Origin: CAZRGV01 sp964599655
GTDB taxonomy: Bacteria; Planctomycetota; Planctomycetia; Isosphaerales; Isosphaeraceae
Assembly: GCA_964599655.1 (NCBI GenBank)
Contig: CAZRGV010000139.1
Coordinates: 1-15,552, forward strand
Length of the DNA: 15,552 nt
Reading direction: 5' to 3'
Under the pieces are notes generated by a model that ran no database searches, had not been told where the DNA came from, and saw nothing but the letters and a program-made list of their open reading frames with translations. Positions 1-6,406 of the stretch are shown piece after piece; within the stretch, counting starts at the first letter, position 1, and each line of letters begins with the position of its first letter. Both the position numbers and the translations under genes were made by a program.

Positions 1-78
1 GGGGCCGGAGCCGCCGCCGTGCCGCAACCCCAGCCGAAGGGGGCCCCGGCCCCGAAGAAGGCGGCCCAGCCGAAGTGA
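1..78 (+). CDS. C-terminal tail of an unidentified protein (partial, starts before the window)
   Basis: Frame 1 is open from the first base to a TGA at 76-78 and encodes 25 residues of Pro/Ala/Lys-rich low-complexity sequence (it ends KKAAQPK). Such tails are common in planctomycete envelope or nucleic-acid-binding proteins, but no function can be named from this piece. It converges on the minus-strand gene ending at 135, leaving a 56-bp gap without a clear hairpin terminator. The call rests on frame openness and GC-rich third positions only. Confidence 0.45.
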   Translation, partial: GAGAAAVPQPQPKGAPAPKKAAQPK

Positions 79-134
79 TCGCGAGGTCAAGAGGTTGCGC
101 CGACACGCGGTGAGGGCGTCGCGGCGGCCGGGGC

Positions 135-788
135 TCAGCGGCCTCCGCCGCCTGGGAAGCCGGGAATCCCGCCCGGCACGCGGATGGGCGTGATCCGGGT
201 CACTTTCCAGACGCCGGGCTCGGTCTCTCGGAACCCGAGCGACCAGTCGGTGCCGCTGGCGTCGGTGGCGAAGTTGTACTGGGCGTACGACCCCTGAAAG
301 CTGCCCGAGGCATAGACCCGGAACTCGGCCGTCCCCTGGCGCGTCAGCGCGCCGGCGTTGGTTTCGAGCTGGCCGACGTACAGGACGTCGAACTTCAGGT
401 CGTCCAGGGTCGAGCGGATCAGGCTCTTGGCGATGTTCCCCCGGATCAACTCGCCGGCCACGAGCCGCGCCAGGCCGCGGGCCCGTTTCTCGTCGAGCGT
501 CGTTGCTCCTTGCGAGATCGTCACCTCGGGCGCGAGGTGCGCCTCCACGGCGTCGGGGTCCGATCGCGAAACGGCCCTGGCCAGGTCGTACACCACGGCC
601 TCGATCCGCTCGTTGTCGGTCACCCACAGCGCCTCGACGGCCAGCACCACCAGGGCCAGGACACCCAAGACCGTCGCCCAGACCAGGAACTTGCCTTGCT
701 GCGTGACCTTCAGCGCGATCAGCGACCCCACCGCGATCAGTCCCAGAATGATCGTCAGCGGCCAGGGGTCCTCGACGAGGTAGTGCAT
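135..788 (-). CDS. Membrane-anchored protein with NTF2/SnoaL-like extracytoplasmic domain (function unknown)
   Basis: A 217-residue protein. It starts MHYLVEDPWP, then has two predicted membrane helices (about residues 10-27 and 34-53). A soluble domain follows (about 58-205) whose order fits an NTF2/SnoaL-like cone fold: a helix with 'VYDLARAVSRSDPDAVEAHLAP', then a strand pair, and a C-terminal 'GTDWSLGFRETEPGVWKVTRITP' strand. The tail is Gly/Pro-rich. The double membrane segment followed by a nuclear-transport-factor-like domain resembles uncharacterised planctomycete membrane proteins; this comes from memory and was not searched. No catalytic residues can be assigned. The ATG at 786-788 has no strong Shine-Dalgarno, but the VEDPWP start reads like the natural N-terminus. 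The gene is convergent with the upstream partial gene and faces away from the repeat-rich region 789-2029. Confidence 0.75.
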   Translation of the reverse strand: MHYLVEDPWPLTIILGLIAVGSLIALKVTQQGKFLVWATVLGVLALVVLAVEALWVTDNERIEAVVYDLARAVSRSDPDAVEAHLAPEVTISQGATTLDEKRARGLARLVAGELIRGNIAKSLIRSTLDDLKFDVLYVGQLETNAGALTRQGTAEFRVYASGSFQGSYAQYNFATDASGTDWSLGFRETEPGVWKVTRITPIRVPGGIPGFPGGGGR

Positions 789-1174
789 GGCGATCGGCCC
801 GGACGTGACAGAACGGCGAGGAAGGAGCGAGCGGCCCCACGATCCAGATTACCCCGACCATCCCGCCCCGACCAGAGGCGAATCCTCGAACGCGCAAAGC
901 CCGCGGCCCGGCCCGATCGGACCAGGATTTCGGTTCGTTTCGGGAAAGGCAATCGCCCCCGTCGAGGTCGGGAAACGGACCTCGCGACGTGACCTTTCGC
1001 CATCGGGATGTTTCTTCCCAAACCCTTGTCAATTTCCAGGTTATCGCGACAAATCGTTGGCTTCGTTTTGTTCGTTCACGAGGTCGATCGGCATCGGAGG
1101 GCCTCGCGGAGGAAGGTCTCTCGCAAAGACGCAATGGCCGCAAAGGGATTCCCAGGTGATTTGAGTCAAGGGAG

Positions 1175-1395
1175 TTCGTTTGGTCGATGCCTGGGTTCGT
1201 TTGGTCGATGCCGGAGTTCGTTTGGTCGACGCCGGAGTTCGTTTGGTCGACGCCGGAGTTCGTTTGGTCGATGCCGGAGTTCGTTTGGTCGACGCCTGGG
1301 TTCGTTTGGTCGATGCCTGGGTTCGTTTGGTCGATGCCTGGGTTCGTTTGGTCGACGCCTGGGTTCGTTTGGTCGACGCCTGGGTTCGTTTGGTT
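1175..1395. repeat. 21-bp minisatellite, 10 full copies plus a partial copy
   Basis: Units TTCGTTTGGTCGAYGCCKGRG start at 1175, 1196, 1217, 1238, 1259, 1280, 1301, 1322, 1343 and 1364; an eleventh copy decays after TTCGTTTGGTT at 1385-1395. Copies differ at only two places: GATG versus GACG, and TGGG versus GGAG. Copies 2-5 carry GGAG, while copies 1 and 6-10 carry TGGG, which suggests block duplication. Because 21 is a multiple of 3, several frames stay open: VDAWVRL-, SFGRCLG- and FVWSMPG-type heptads on plus, ASTKRTQ/ASTKRTP on minus. These heptads are best read as by-products of the repeat rather than as proteins. Confidence 0.93.
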
Positions 1396-2014
1396 AGGGT
1401 CCAAGGGGCGATCGGCGCGGACGGGGGGCTCTGGGATGGGAGGGGGGATTGAAAACGTCGAGGTTCCATAAGCCCGGATCGGCCCCGGGGAGGTTTCTTG
1501 GACAGTCACAAGGGGGTCCCATCGCGTCGAGGATTTCGCCTGGTTGGGAGCGAGCGGGTACCGTCGGGGCCTCGCCTCTCCCCTCCATTCCTTACTATCG
1601 AGGCGACGGGTCGGCGGATTCGGGTTTTCTGGGCGAAGATTCCGGCGAAAACTCGGAACGTCTTCGAAATGAGGAAGTTGCGACGGGTCGACGTGACCCT
1701 GGCGAATGTCACCTTTCGCTGTTTTGGCGAAAATGTAGAATGTTCCACGCTTTCCCCGAGTGGCTCTCGGACGGTGGTTCAGCGGTTGGCCTGTCTCGAC
1801 CGATCTGATTACGGCGTCGTGTGATGAGCGTTGCGGCCGGGGTCCGGAAATGGGCTCGGGCCGGGTCACGAGATCGCTGGATCGTTGTCCGACCTTCGTG
1901 CCCTGGGCTCGCGTTGCGAGGTGAAGACGCTCCACAGACGGAATCGAATCGAACCGAGAGGCCCGAGGCGATCGGCGACGGGATGGTTTGGAATCGCGCG
2001 GCCTCCGCCTTCAT

Positions 2015-2021
2015 GAAGGGA
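2015..2021 (+). promoter_or_regulatory. Ribosome binding site fixing the start at 2030
   Basis: GAAGGGA lies 8 bases before the ATG at 2030. It supports that start over the in-frame TTG 14 codons upstream (1988), which would add an unremarkable N-terminal extension. Confidence 0.6.
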
Positions 2022-2029
2022 TTCACTCG

Positions 2030-4099
2030 ATGTCGACGGAACGGATCCCTCGAGCCGAGGGCTCGACAGCGGATACGAGCTTGGCCGACCCCGATTGCGC
2101 GATCGAGAGCGGCGACGCCGTCGAGTCGCTCGGGCAGCGGTCGCTGAGGCATCCCCGGGTTGACGCGAGGTTGCTGACGCTGCTGGCGATCGCGATGGTC
2201 GCGTTCTCGGTCACGCCGATCGTGAACAGCGTTCGAGGGGCGAAGAACAAGGATTACAACCTCTGGTACCGGACCGGCCAGATCGTCCTTCACGGCGGGG
2301 TGATCTATCCGAAAGATGGGCATTTGTTCCCATTCATGTATCCGCCGTCGTGCGCCTCGATGCTGGCGATCCTGAGCCTGCCGGGGGAGCCGGCCTTCGT
2401 GGTCCTTCTGACGCTGATCAACTCGGCGGCGTGGATCGCCAGCGTGCTGCTGGCGGTTTACCTGGCGACGGGCCGGAGCGTGCGACAGCATCCGTTGTTG
2501 TACCTGGTTCCCACGGTGGCGGTGGCGGCGTTCGTGCACGACACGTACCTGCTCGGCCAGCCCAACCTGCTGCTGCTGGCGAGCATGTTGGGGGCGTTCG
2601 CCTGCTTGCGAACCGGCCGGCCGTGGAGCGCGGGGGTCTTGGTCGCGTTCGCGGCGGCGGTGAAGGCGTTTCCGATTATGGCGGTCGGCTACCTGGTGTA
2701 TCGCCGCTACTGGAAGTCGGTCCTCTCGGTGGTGTTCTCGCTGGCGGTCTTGCTGCTGGTCTTGCCGCTGCCGTTTCGCCAGGCCGAGCGGACGTGGGAT
2801 GACCTGAAGACCTGGACGTTGGGCATGGTGCTGAAGTACGACAGCGGCACCATCGCCCAGCGCCCCGAGCGCAGTTATAGCTACAAGAACCAGTCGATGA
2901 TTGCCCTGGCCAACCGGATGCTGCGGCCGGTCCCGGCCGATGGCGAGGCGAAGGACCCCTGGTCGGTGAGCATCGCTGACCTGGATTTCCGGGTCGTCAA
3001 CGGCATCATCATCGCCTCGGCGCTGGGATTGTGCCTGTTTTACGTGGTGGTGATGCCGAGAACGAACCGGCGCACGGGCCAGACCGACGCCCTCGAAACG
3101 GCGATGCTCTTGCTGTTGATCCTGGCCTTCTCGCCGCTCTCGTTCGACTATTTTTATGTCTGGCTGCTTTATCCGTTGACGGTGGCGCTGCGGCTGGTGC
3201 TGACGGCGCCGAAGGGCTCTCGAGACCGCAAGGCGCTGGAATTCTGGCTGATCGAGGTCTTGGGAATTCTCGCTCTTTCGATTCCGTTCCATCGCACGGC
3301 TCAGGCGTACGGCAACCTGTTTTTCGCCGGCATGCTGTTGCTGGCGGGATTCGGGATCACCCTCTGGCGGCTCGGCCACGATTCGTCCGAAACCGGCGAA
3401 CGGGACGAGTCCCCAAGGCAAGGGCAGGGGCAGGGGCATGCCACGCTCGCCGGGCCGCATGTCGAACGGTCGACGGAGGTTTCCCGGCCTGGGCGAAGGG
3501 CGAGGCGATCCTGGCTGCTTGTGCTGATGTTCGGCCTCGCGACGTCGGCGGTCGTGAGTCTGATCTCGGCGTACCGCTACGACGTCTTTGAGAAGAACGT
3601 GGCGGTGGTCGAGCCGGGGCGTCTGATCCGAGGCGCGTGGCAACGGCCCATCCCGCTCCGCCGGATTCTCGCTCGTGAAAAGATCAAGACCATTGTCACA
3701 CTGGCGCCCATTGAATACAGCAATTATCGATTTCTCGATCAGTCGAGCGTCGTGGCCGAAACGGGGGTCCACTGGATCTTCTTGCCGATGGACGGGTCGA
3801 CGGCGACGCTGGAGCAGATGGCGGAAGCGGCCGACCTGCTCGCCGACCCGAAGTTGCAGCCGATCTTCTTCCACTGCATCGCCGGCCATCACCGGACGAG
3901 CCTGGCGCACGCGGCGTACCGGATTCGCCACGACGGGTGGTCGGCCGAGCGCGCCTGGCGCGAGCTGGAAAGGCTGCGATGGACCCGGCCCGAGTCGGAC
4001 GTGCGGGACCGCCGCTTGATCGAGGCCTTCGCCGCCCAGAGGTCGATCGCGCCGTCTCGCGATCACTACGCGATGAAGCCCGAGATCGTCCGGCGGTAG
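2030..4099 (+). CDS. GT87 (DUF2029)-like membrane glycosyltransferase fused to a CX5R dual-specificity phosphatase domain
   Basis: A 689-residue protein. After a soluble N-terminus (1-45) come about 11-12 predicted membrane helices. The first extracytoplasmic loop has 'KDYNLWYRTGQ' and later 'YPP', consistent with the acidic loop of GT-C/GT87 polyprenyl-phosphate-sugar mannosyltransferases. The diagnostic DUF2029 stretch follows: 'LGQPNLLLLAS', then 'CLRTGRPWSAGVLVAFAA', then 'VKAFP'. A hydrophilic Gln/Gly/Arg-rich linker (about 465-500) and one more helix (about 502-522) lead to a phosphatase module. This has the substrate-loop motif HCIAGHHRT (His615, Cys616, Arg622) and a candidate general-acid Asp588 in 'LPMDGS'. 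The whole is one uninterrupted frame, so the fusion does not depend on a frameshift call. GT87 enzymes act on lipid-linked sugars at the outer membrane face; CX5R phosphatases dephosphorylate proteins or other phosphates. Which side the phosphatase faces depends on the helix count, which is uncertain. No neighbour explains its pathway. Confidence 0.85.
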   Translation: MSTERIPRAEGSTADTSLADPDCAIESGDAVESLGQRSLRHPRVDARLLTLLAIAMVAFSVTPIVNSVRGAKNKDYNLWYRTGQIVLHGGVIYPKDGHLFPFMYPPSCASMLAILSLPGEPAFVVLLTLINSAAWIASVLLAVYLATGRSVRQHPLLYLVPTVAVAAFVHDTYLLGQPNLLLLASMLGAFACLRTGRPWSAGVLVAFAAAVKAFPIMAVGYLVYRRYWKSVLSVVFSLAVLLLVLPLPFRQAERTWDDLKTWTLGMVLKYDSGTIAQRPERSYSYKNQSMIALANRMLRPVPADGEAKDPWSVSIADLDFRVVNGIIIASALGLCLFYVVVMPRTNRRTGQTDALETAMLLLLILAFSPLSFDYFYVWLLYPLTVALRLVLTAPKGSRDRKALEFWLIEVLGILALSIPFHRTAQAYGNLFFAGMLLLAGFGITLWRLGHDSSETGERDESPRQGQGQGHATLAGPHVERSTEVSRPGRRARRSWLLVLMFGLATSAVVSLISAYRYDVFEKNVAVVEPGRLIRGAWQRPIPLRRILAREKIKTIVTLAPIEYSNYRFLDQSSVVAETGVHWIFLPMDGSTATLEQMAEAADLLADPKLQPIFFHCIAGHHRTSLAHAAYRIRHDGWSAERAWRELERLRWTRPESDVRDRRLIEAFAAQRSIAPSRDHYAMKPEIVRR

Positions 4100-4114
4100 G
4101 TCCTACGAATTGGA

Positions 4115-4139
4115 GAACGGTGGGCAGTGCCCACCGTTC
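4115..4139. repeat. Perfect 12-bp palindromic hairpin (REP-like or bidirectional terminator)
   Basis: GAACGGTGGGCA at 4115-4126 is the exact reverse complement of TGCCCACCGTTC at 4128-4139, with one base between. It starts 16 bp after the stop of the GT87-phosphatase gene. There is no following T-tract, so it is more like a dispersed palindromic element than a classical terminator, although it could serve to end both convergent transcripts. Confidence 0.8.
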
Positions 4140-4160
4140 CCCCGAGATCGCAAGGAGTTC

Positions 4161-4198
4161 GGTGAGCCATGCCCACCCCCTGGGAGAACAACCCCAGG
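4161..4198. repeat. Second, degenerate palindrome plus small hairpin between convergent genes
   Basis: GGTGAGC-CAT-GCCCACC at 4161-4177 forms the same GGTGGGC/GCCCACC-type stem as the element at 4115-4139, with one A:C mismatch. It is immediately followed by CCTGGG (4179-4184) and CCCAGG (4193-4198). The cluster fills the gap before the end of the minus-strand gene at 4209. The likeness to the first hairpin suggests two copies of one palindromic family. Confidence 0.5.
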
Positions 4199-4208
4199 CG
4201 ATCGCCCC

Positions 4209-4829
4209 TCAGGCGGTCGGAGGAAACACGCCGGCCCTCGTCGAGGTCACGCCGGCGCGAAGCTCTTCGAGGATCGGGCCGTTCAGCGTGTCTTCGATGT
4301 CGCGGAGCCGTCGGGCGATGTAGGCCCCGTGGAGGACCCGGTGATCGTAGATCACCTTGACGCAAACCTGGCCCGTGGAATCGATCGGGCCGTAGGTCAG
4401 CGTCGTGGTCAACGGCGAGATCGGGTGCAGCGACTCCGCCCCCAGGGCGCCGTAGGTCGAGAGCCCGAACGTGCCGAACCGCTTCGCGCGCTTCACGCCC
4501 GAGACGTTCAAGGTGCTCCACCAGAGCAGCCGTCGGATCGGCGTCGGCGTCCGGCTGACCCGCAGCGCCTGGCGAAAAAAGCCGATCTCTTCGAGCGGCT
4601 CGTTCTTGTAATAGTCGAGCGCCTGTTGCAGCTCGGCGATCGTCTGATGTTCGGGAGCCCGGAAGAGCCCGACGAAAATCGCTTCCTCCCCCTGATACTC
4701 CCGTTCCACGGCCATGGCGCAAAGCGTGCGCGGGTGCTCGTAGAGCCGCAGCCAGGGGAACGTCAGCAGCGACCTTGCACCTCGGCACGACGCATCCCGA
4801 CGGCCCCATCGCTCCACCGACAGGCCCAC
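4209..4829 (-). CDS. 2-oxoacid dehydrogenase E2/CAT-like acyltransferase domain protein, probably 5'-truncated
   Basis: The 206-residue frame carries features of an E2/chloramphenicol-acetyltransferase-like family: 'LTFPWLRLYEHP', 'RRLLWWSTLNVSG', 'FGTFGLSTYGALGAESLHP', 'PLTTTLTYG' and the motif YDHRVLHGAYIARRL. In active E2/CAT enzymes the motif is (D/H)HRxxDG, with the His as general base. Here His163 is present, but the Asp of the DG pair is His167. Relatives I recall have an N-terminal half before 'LTFPW' with an RRVPTxPxxR-type segment. No such segment was found in any minus frame upstream; residues 1-19 look like junk (MGLSVERWGRRDASCRG). The gene may be a truncated remnant, or may start at an internal Met (residue 39). 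The remaining part is free of stops and well kept. The ATG at 4827-4829 has no clear ribosome binding site. Confidence 0.6.
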   Translation of the reverse strand: MGLSVERWGRRDASCRGARSLLTFPWLRLYEHPRTLCAMAVEREYQGEEAIFVGLFRAPEHQTIAELQQALDYYKNEPLEEIGFFRQALRVSRTPTPIRRLLWWSTLNVSGVKRAKRFGTFGLSTYGALGAESLHPISPLTTTLTYGPIDSTGQVCVKVIYDHRVLHGAYIARRLRDIEDTLNGPILEELRAGVTSTRAGVFPPTA

Positions 4830-5250
4830 AACGGACCGCCCCGGCCCCCCAGCCGGAACCTTCCTTCGGGATAGATCGCCACCTTACCGCAATTCGCCCC
4901 GCGCGTGAAGCCGAGTCGGCCGACAAGACGCCGCCTCGTCCCGAGCCCCACCGCCTTCCTCCCACCAACCCGCTCCACGACGCTTCGCATCCCAATCCCG
5001 ACACCGTTCGTCATCCCTCCAGCGCGGAGCGAGACACGCGCAACGAGAATCCTTGGTTCAACATAGAATCAACATGGGTCACCGATCTGAAGCCTGACCA
5101 GGAAAAAATCTTCGGAATCCAAGATTTTCTTCTGGAACAGAGAACGTGAGGTCGGTAATAGAGTCATAGATAGCATCGGTCGCGGTCATCTCCGCAATCC
5201 AACTCGCTCAACTCGGACGGACTCCCTTCAAGACCCGAGGTGCGCGCGTC
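4830..5250. other. Gene-free region upstream of the island, AT-rich in its second half
   Basis: About 420 bp with no supported gene. The plus frame at 4775-5149 is open but encodes Pro/Arg/His-rich sequence without recognisable domains and overlaps the acyltransferase-like gene. From about 5045 to 5175 composition shifts to AT-rich, which stands out here and fits a promoter region for the island. A weak -10-like TAGAAT is at 5064-5069, without a convincing -35 partner. Confidence 0.5.
5105..5128. promoter_or_regulatory. AT-rich inverted repeat upstream of the DUF1573 gene
   Basis: AAAATCTT (5105-5112) and AAGATTTT (5121-5128) are exact reverse complements separated by 8 bases, inside the AT-rich patch. 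It could be an operator, or a weak terminator-like hairpin; the stem is poor in GC, which favours a protein-binding site. Function is inferred only from position about 160 bp before the coding region. Confidence 0.4.
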
Positions 5251-5282
5251 ATGGTTCGATCAAGCGCCGGAAGGATGATGAG

Positions 5283-5320
5283 GCATTGCATTGCATTGCA
5301 TTGCATTGCATTGCATTGCA
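5283..5320. repeat. GCATT pentanucleotide tandem repeat (7 copies plus 3 bases) at the start of a gene
   Basis: Seven uninterrupted GCATT units run from 5283 to 5317, followed by GCA. The tract lies directly before the ATG at 5321 and inside the region encoding the presumed signal peptide. Upstream ATGs at 5251, 5275 and 5278 are in one frame with each other but not with the downstream gene; they run through the repeat as -HCIAL- units and reach a TGA at 5365-5367. One extra unit, or two fewer, would join them to the downstream frame. This is the arrangement of a slipped-strand phase-variation switch. Confidence 0.95.
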
Positions 5321-6406
5321 ATGACAATAGCCTCTCTTGGATGCACGTCTTCCGAGCAAGAACCTGATTCCAAAACCAGGGCCCTCCTCGCGACGCTCGG
5401 CCCGAAGGAAACACGGTCCAGTCCCCGCGCTTTAGAAACACACGACTTCGGTACGGTGCTGGCACAGGGGCAGAACCTAACTCACTCTTTTATTCTCAAG
5501 AATCCCAGCGCGAGCCCGCGACGAATCCTCGGCGCCATGGCCCTGACACCCTGTTGTTCGTCGATCGGGCCGCTACCTCAATCCATTCCGCCTGGGGGAC
5601 AGGTTTCTGTTCCAACCATCCTCAAGGCAAGCCCGCAGTCGGGGTACAAACGCGTCGAGTTCGTGGTCGGAATCGACGAGCCCGGCCTGGAGAGCCATCG
5701 ATTCTCTCTGTCGGCGGACTTCCTCTCGGCGTTTGAGATCGAACCTCTGAATCCCGATCACCGCCCGCTACGCATTGGCCAGGAAGGGTCCAGGCGGTTC
5801 CTCATCATCAGCCGCCGAAACCGCGAGGCGGGACTGGGAACACCGTCGGCCGTGGAAGCCAGTCCGCCCTTGTCCGTCCTGTTCAAGACACCCCCGACGG
5901 AGACGGATCTTGGTGACGGCTTTCTCGAAACAAGGACGGAAGTGGAAGTTCATCTGCCCGCGTCCGATCGGGAAGGGCCGCGATCGGGCGAGTTCCGAGT
6001 CCAATGGACCTCGGGTGAGAGTCGGGAATACGCCCTCTCCTGGCAGGTCACGCCCTGGATACGCGCCACTCCCACCTCGATCGTCCTGGATGAGAGCCAC
6101 GGCCGAAGCGCCGTGTCGATCACGCTCGCCACCGACGACATTCCTTTCAAGCTTCTCGATATTTCTGGACCAAGGCTGCTCGGACACAGCGAGCTTCCGG
6201 ACGAATCACGACGGATGCACAAGGTCCGGCTCGACCTTGATCCTTCAGAGGCGGTTTCCAAACGGGGACTGGCTCCGCGAGGTGCCTGTCCCCGTTTGGA
6301 AACCGCCGCGACGAATGCAATTCAGATCATGACGGATCGGCCCGAACAACCGGTTGTCCGGCTCGGGGTGATCGTCATACCGGCCGAGACGGGAGGAAAG
6401 CCATGA
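5291..6406 (+). CDS. DUF1573-domain lipoprotein, head gene of the island, with repeat-controlled start
   Basis: A 371-residue protein from the TTG at 5291. TGAGG at 5279-5283 lies 7 bases before it and acts as a possible ribosome binding site. Starting here gives a hydrophobic N-terminus through 'MTIASLGC', with Cys18 as candidate lipidated residue (-3 Ser is unusual). A start at ATG 5321 would leave almost no signal peptide. A TGA at 5279-5281 closes the frame upstream. The domain at about 51-130 ('HDFGTVLAQGQNLTHSFILKNPS', 'TPCCSS', 'SIPPGGQVSV') fits DUF1573, an Ig-like/ASPM-SPD-2-Hydin-like fold common in exported planctomycete proteins. The rest looks like further beta-sandwich domains ('FRVQWTSGESREYALSWQV', 'IQIMTDRPEQPVVRLGVIV'). 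Residues about 320-339 are encoded by a 58-nt palindrome that seems to be an in-frame insertion. The stop overlaps the next start (ATGA). Expression may depend on GCATT copy number. Confidence 0.8.
   Translation: MHCIALHCIAMTIASLGCTSSEQEPDSKTRALLATLGPKETRSSPRALETHDFGTVLAQGQNLTHSFILKNPSASPRRILGAMALTPCCSSIGPLPQSIPPGGQVSVPTILKASPQSGYKRVEFVVGIDEPGLESHRFSLSADFLSAFEIEPLNPDHRPLRIGQEGSRRFLIISRRNREAGLGTPSAVEASPPLSVLFKTPPTETDLGDGFLETRTEVEVHLPASDREGPRSGEFRVQWTSGESREYALSWQVTPWIRATPTSIVLDESHGRSAVSITLATDDIPFKLLDISGPRLLGHSELPDESRRMHKVRLDLDPSEAVSKRGLAPRGACPRLETAATNAIQIMTDRPEQPVVRLGVIVIPAETGGKP
6250..6307. repeat. 58-nt palindromic element inserted in frame within the DUF1573 gene
   Basis: The 20-base arms at 6250-6269 and 6288-6307 are perfect reverse complements (GGCGGTTTCC... 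and ...GGAAACCGCC). The 18-base centre folds further as GGC/GCC and CC/GG around a GCGA tetraloop, with T:T mismatches. The encoded residues AVSKRGLAPRGACPRLETA break the beta-rich pattern between 'LDLDPSE' and 'TNAIQIMTDRPEQP', which otherwise read as adjoining. REP-type palindromes mobilised by RAYT transposases have this form; no transposase is in the window. Confidence 0.85.
6392..6397 (+). promoter_or_regulatory. Strong ribosome binding site for the pseudopilin inside the preceding gene
   Basis: GGAGGA ends 5 bases before the ATG at 6403. Together with the ATGA overlap it supports translational coupling between the DUF1573 and DUF1559 genes. Confidence 0.75.

Larger units (their letters stand above)
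789..2029. other. Long intergenic region with repeats, no supported gene
   Basis: About 1.24 kb separates the starts of two divergent genes. Every open frame here is short, low-complexity or produced by the 21-bp repeat, and none has a convincing ribosome binding site with a recognisable protein. Three things are visible. Near 1056-1082 there is a GTTCG-rich patch that resembles a degenerate forerunner of the repeat array. At 1122-1145 three CGCAA(A/T)G heptamers are closely spaced; this type of 'CGCAAAG' sequence recurs between genes in many bacteria. The third is the minisatellite at 1175-1395. The region around 1705-1745 is locally AT-rich and could hold the promoter of the gene at 2030, but no good -35/-10 pair was found. 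Confidence 0.6.

Noticed and set aside
1175..1395. CRISPR array
   Set aside because: The 21-bp units are contiguous, with no unique spacers and no cas genes.
1041..1469. Open frames through the 21-bp repeat, on both strands
   Set aside because: Their openness follows from a repeat length divisible by three; there is no ribosome binding site and the flanks are not protein-like.
1709..4066. 785-codon minus-strand open frame opposite the GT87-phosphatase gene
   Set aside because: It is rich in Arg/Gln/His/Pro without domains and mirrors the GC-rich codons of the real gene on the other strand.
4775..5149. Plus-strand 124-codon frame
   Set aside because: It is Pro/His/Arg-rich sequence with no domain and no ribosome binding site, and it overlaps the minus-strand acyltransferase-like gene.
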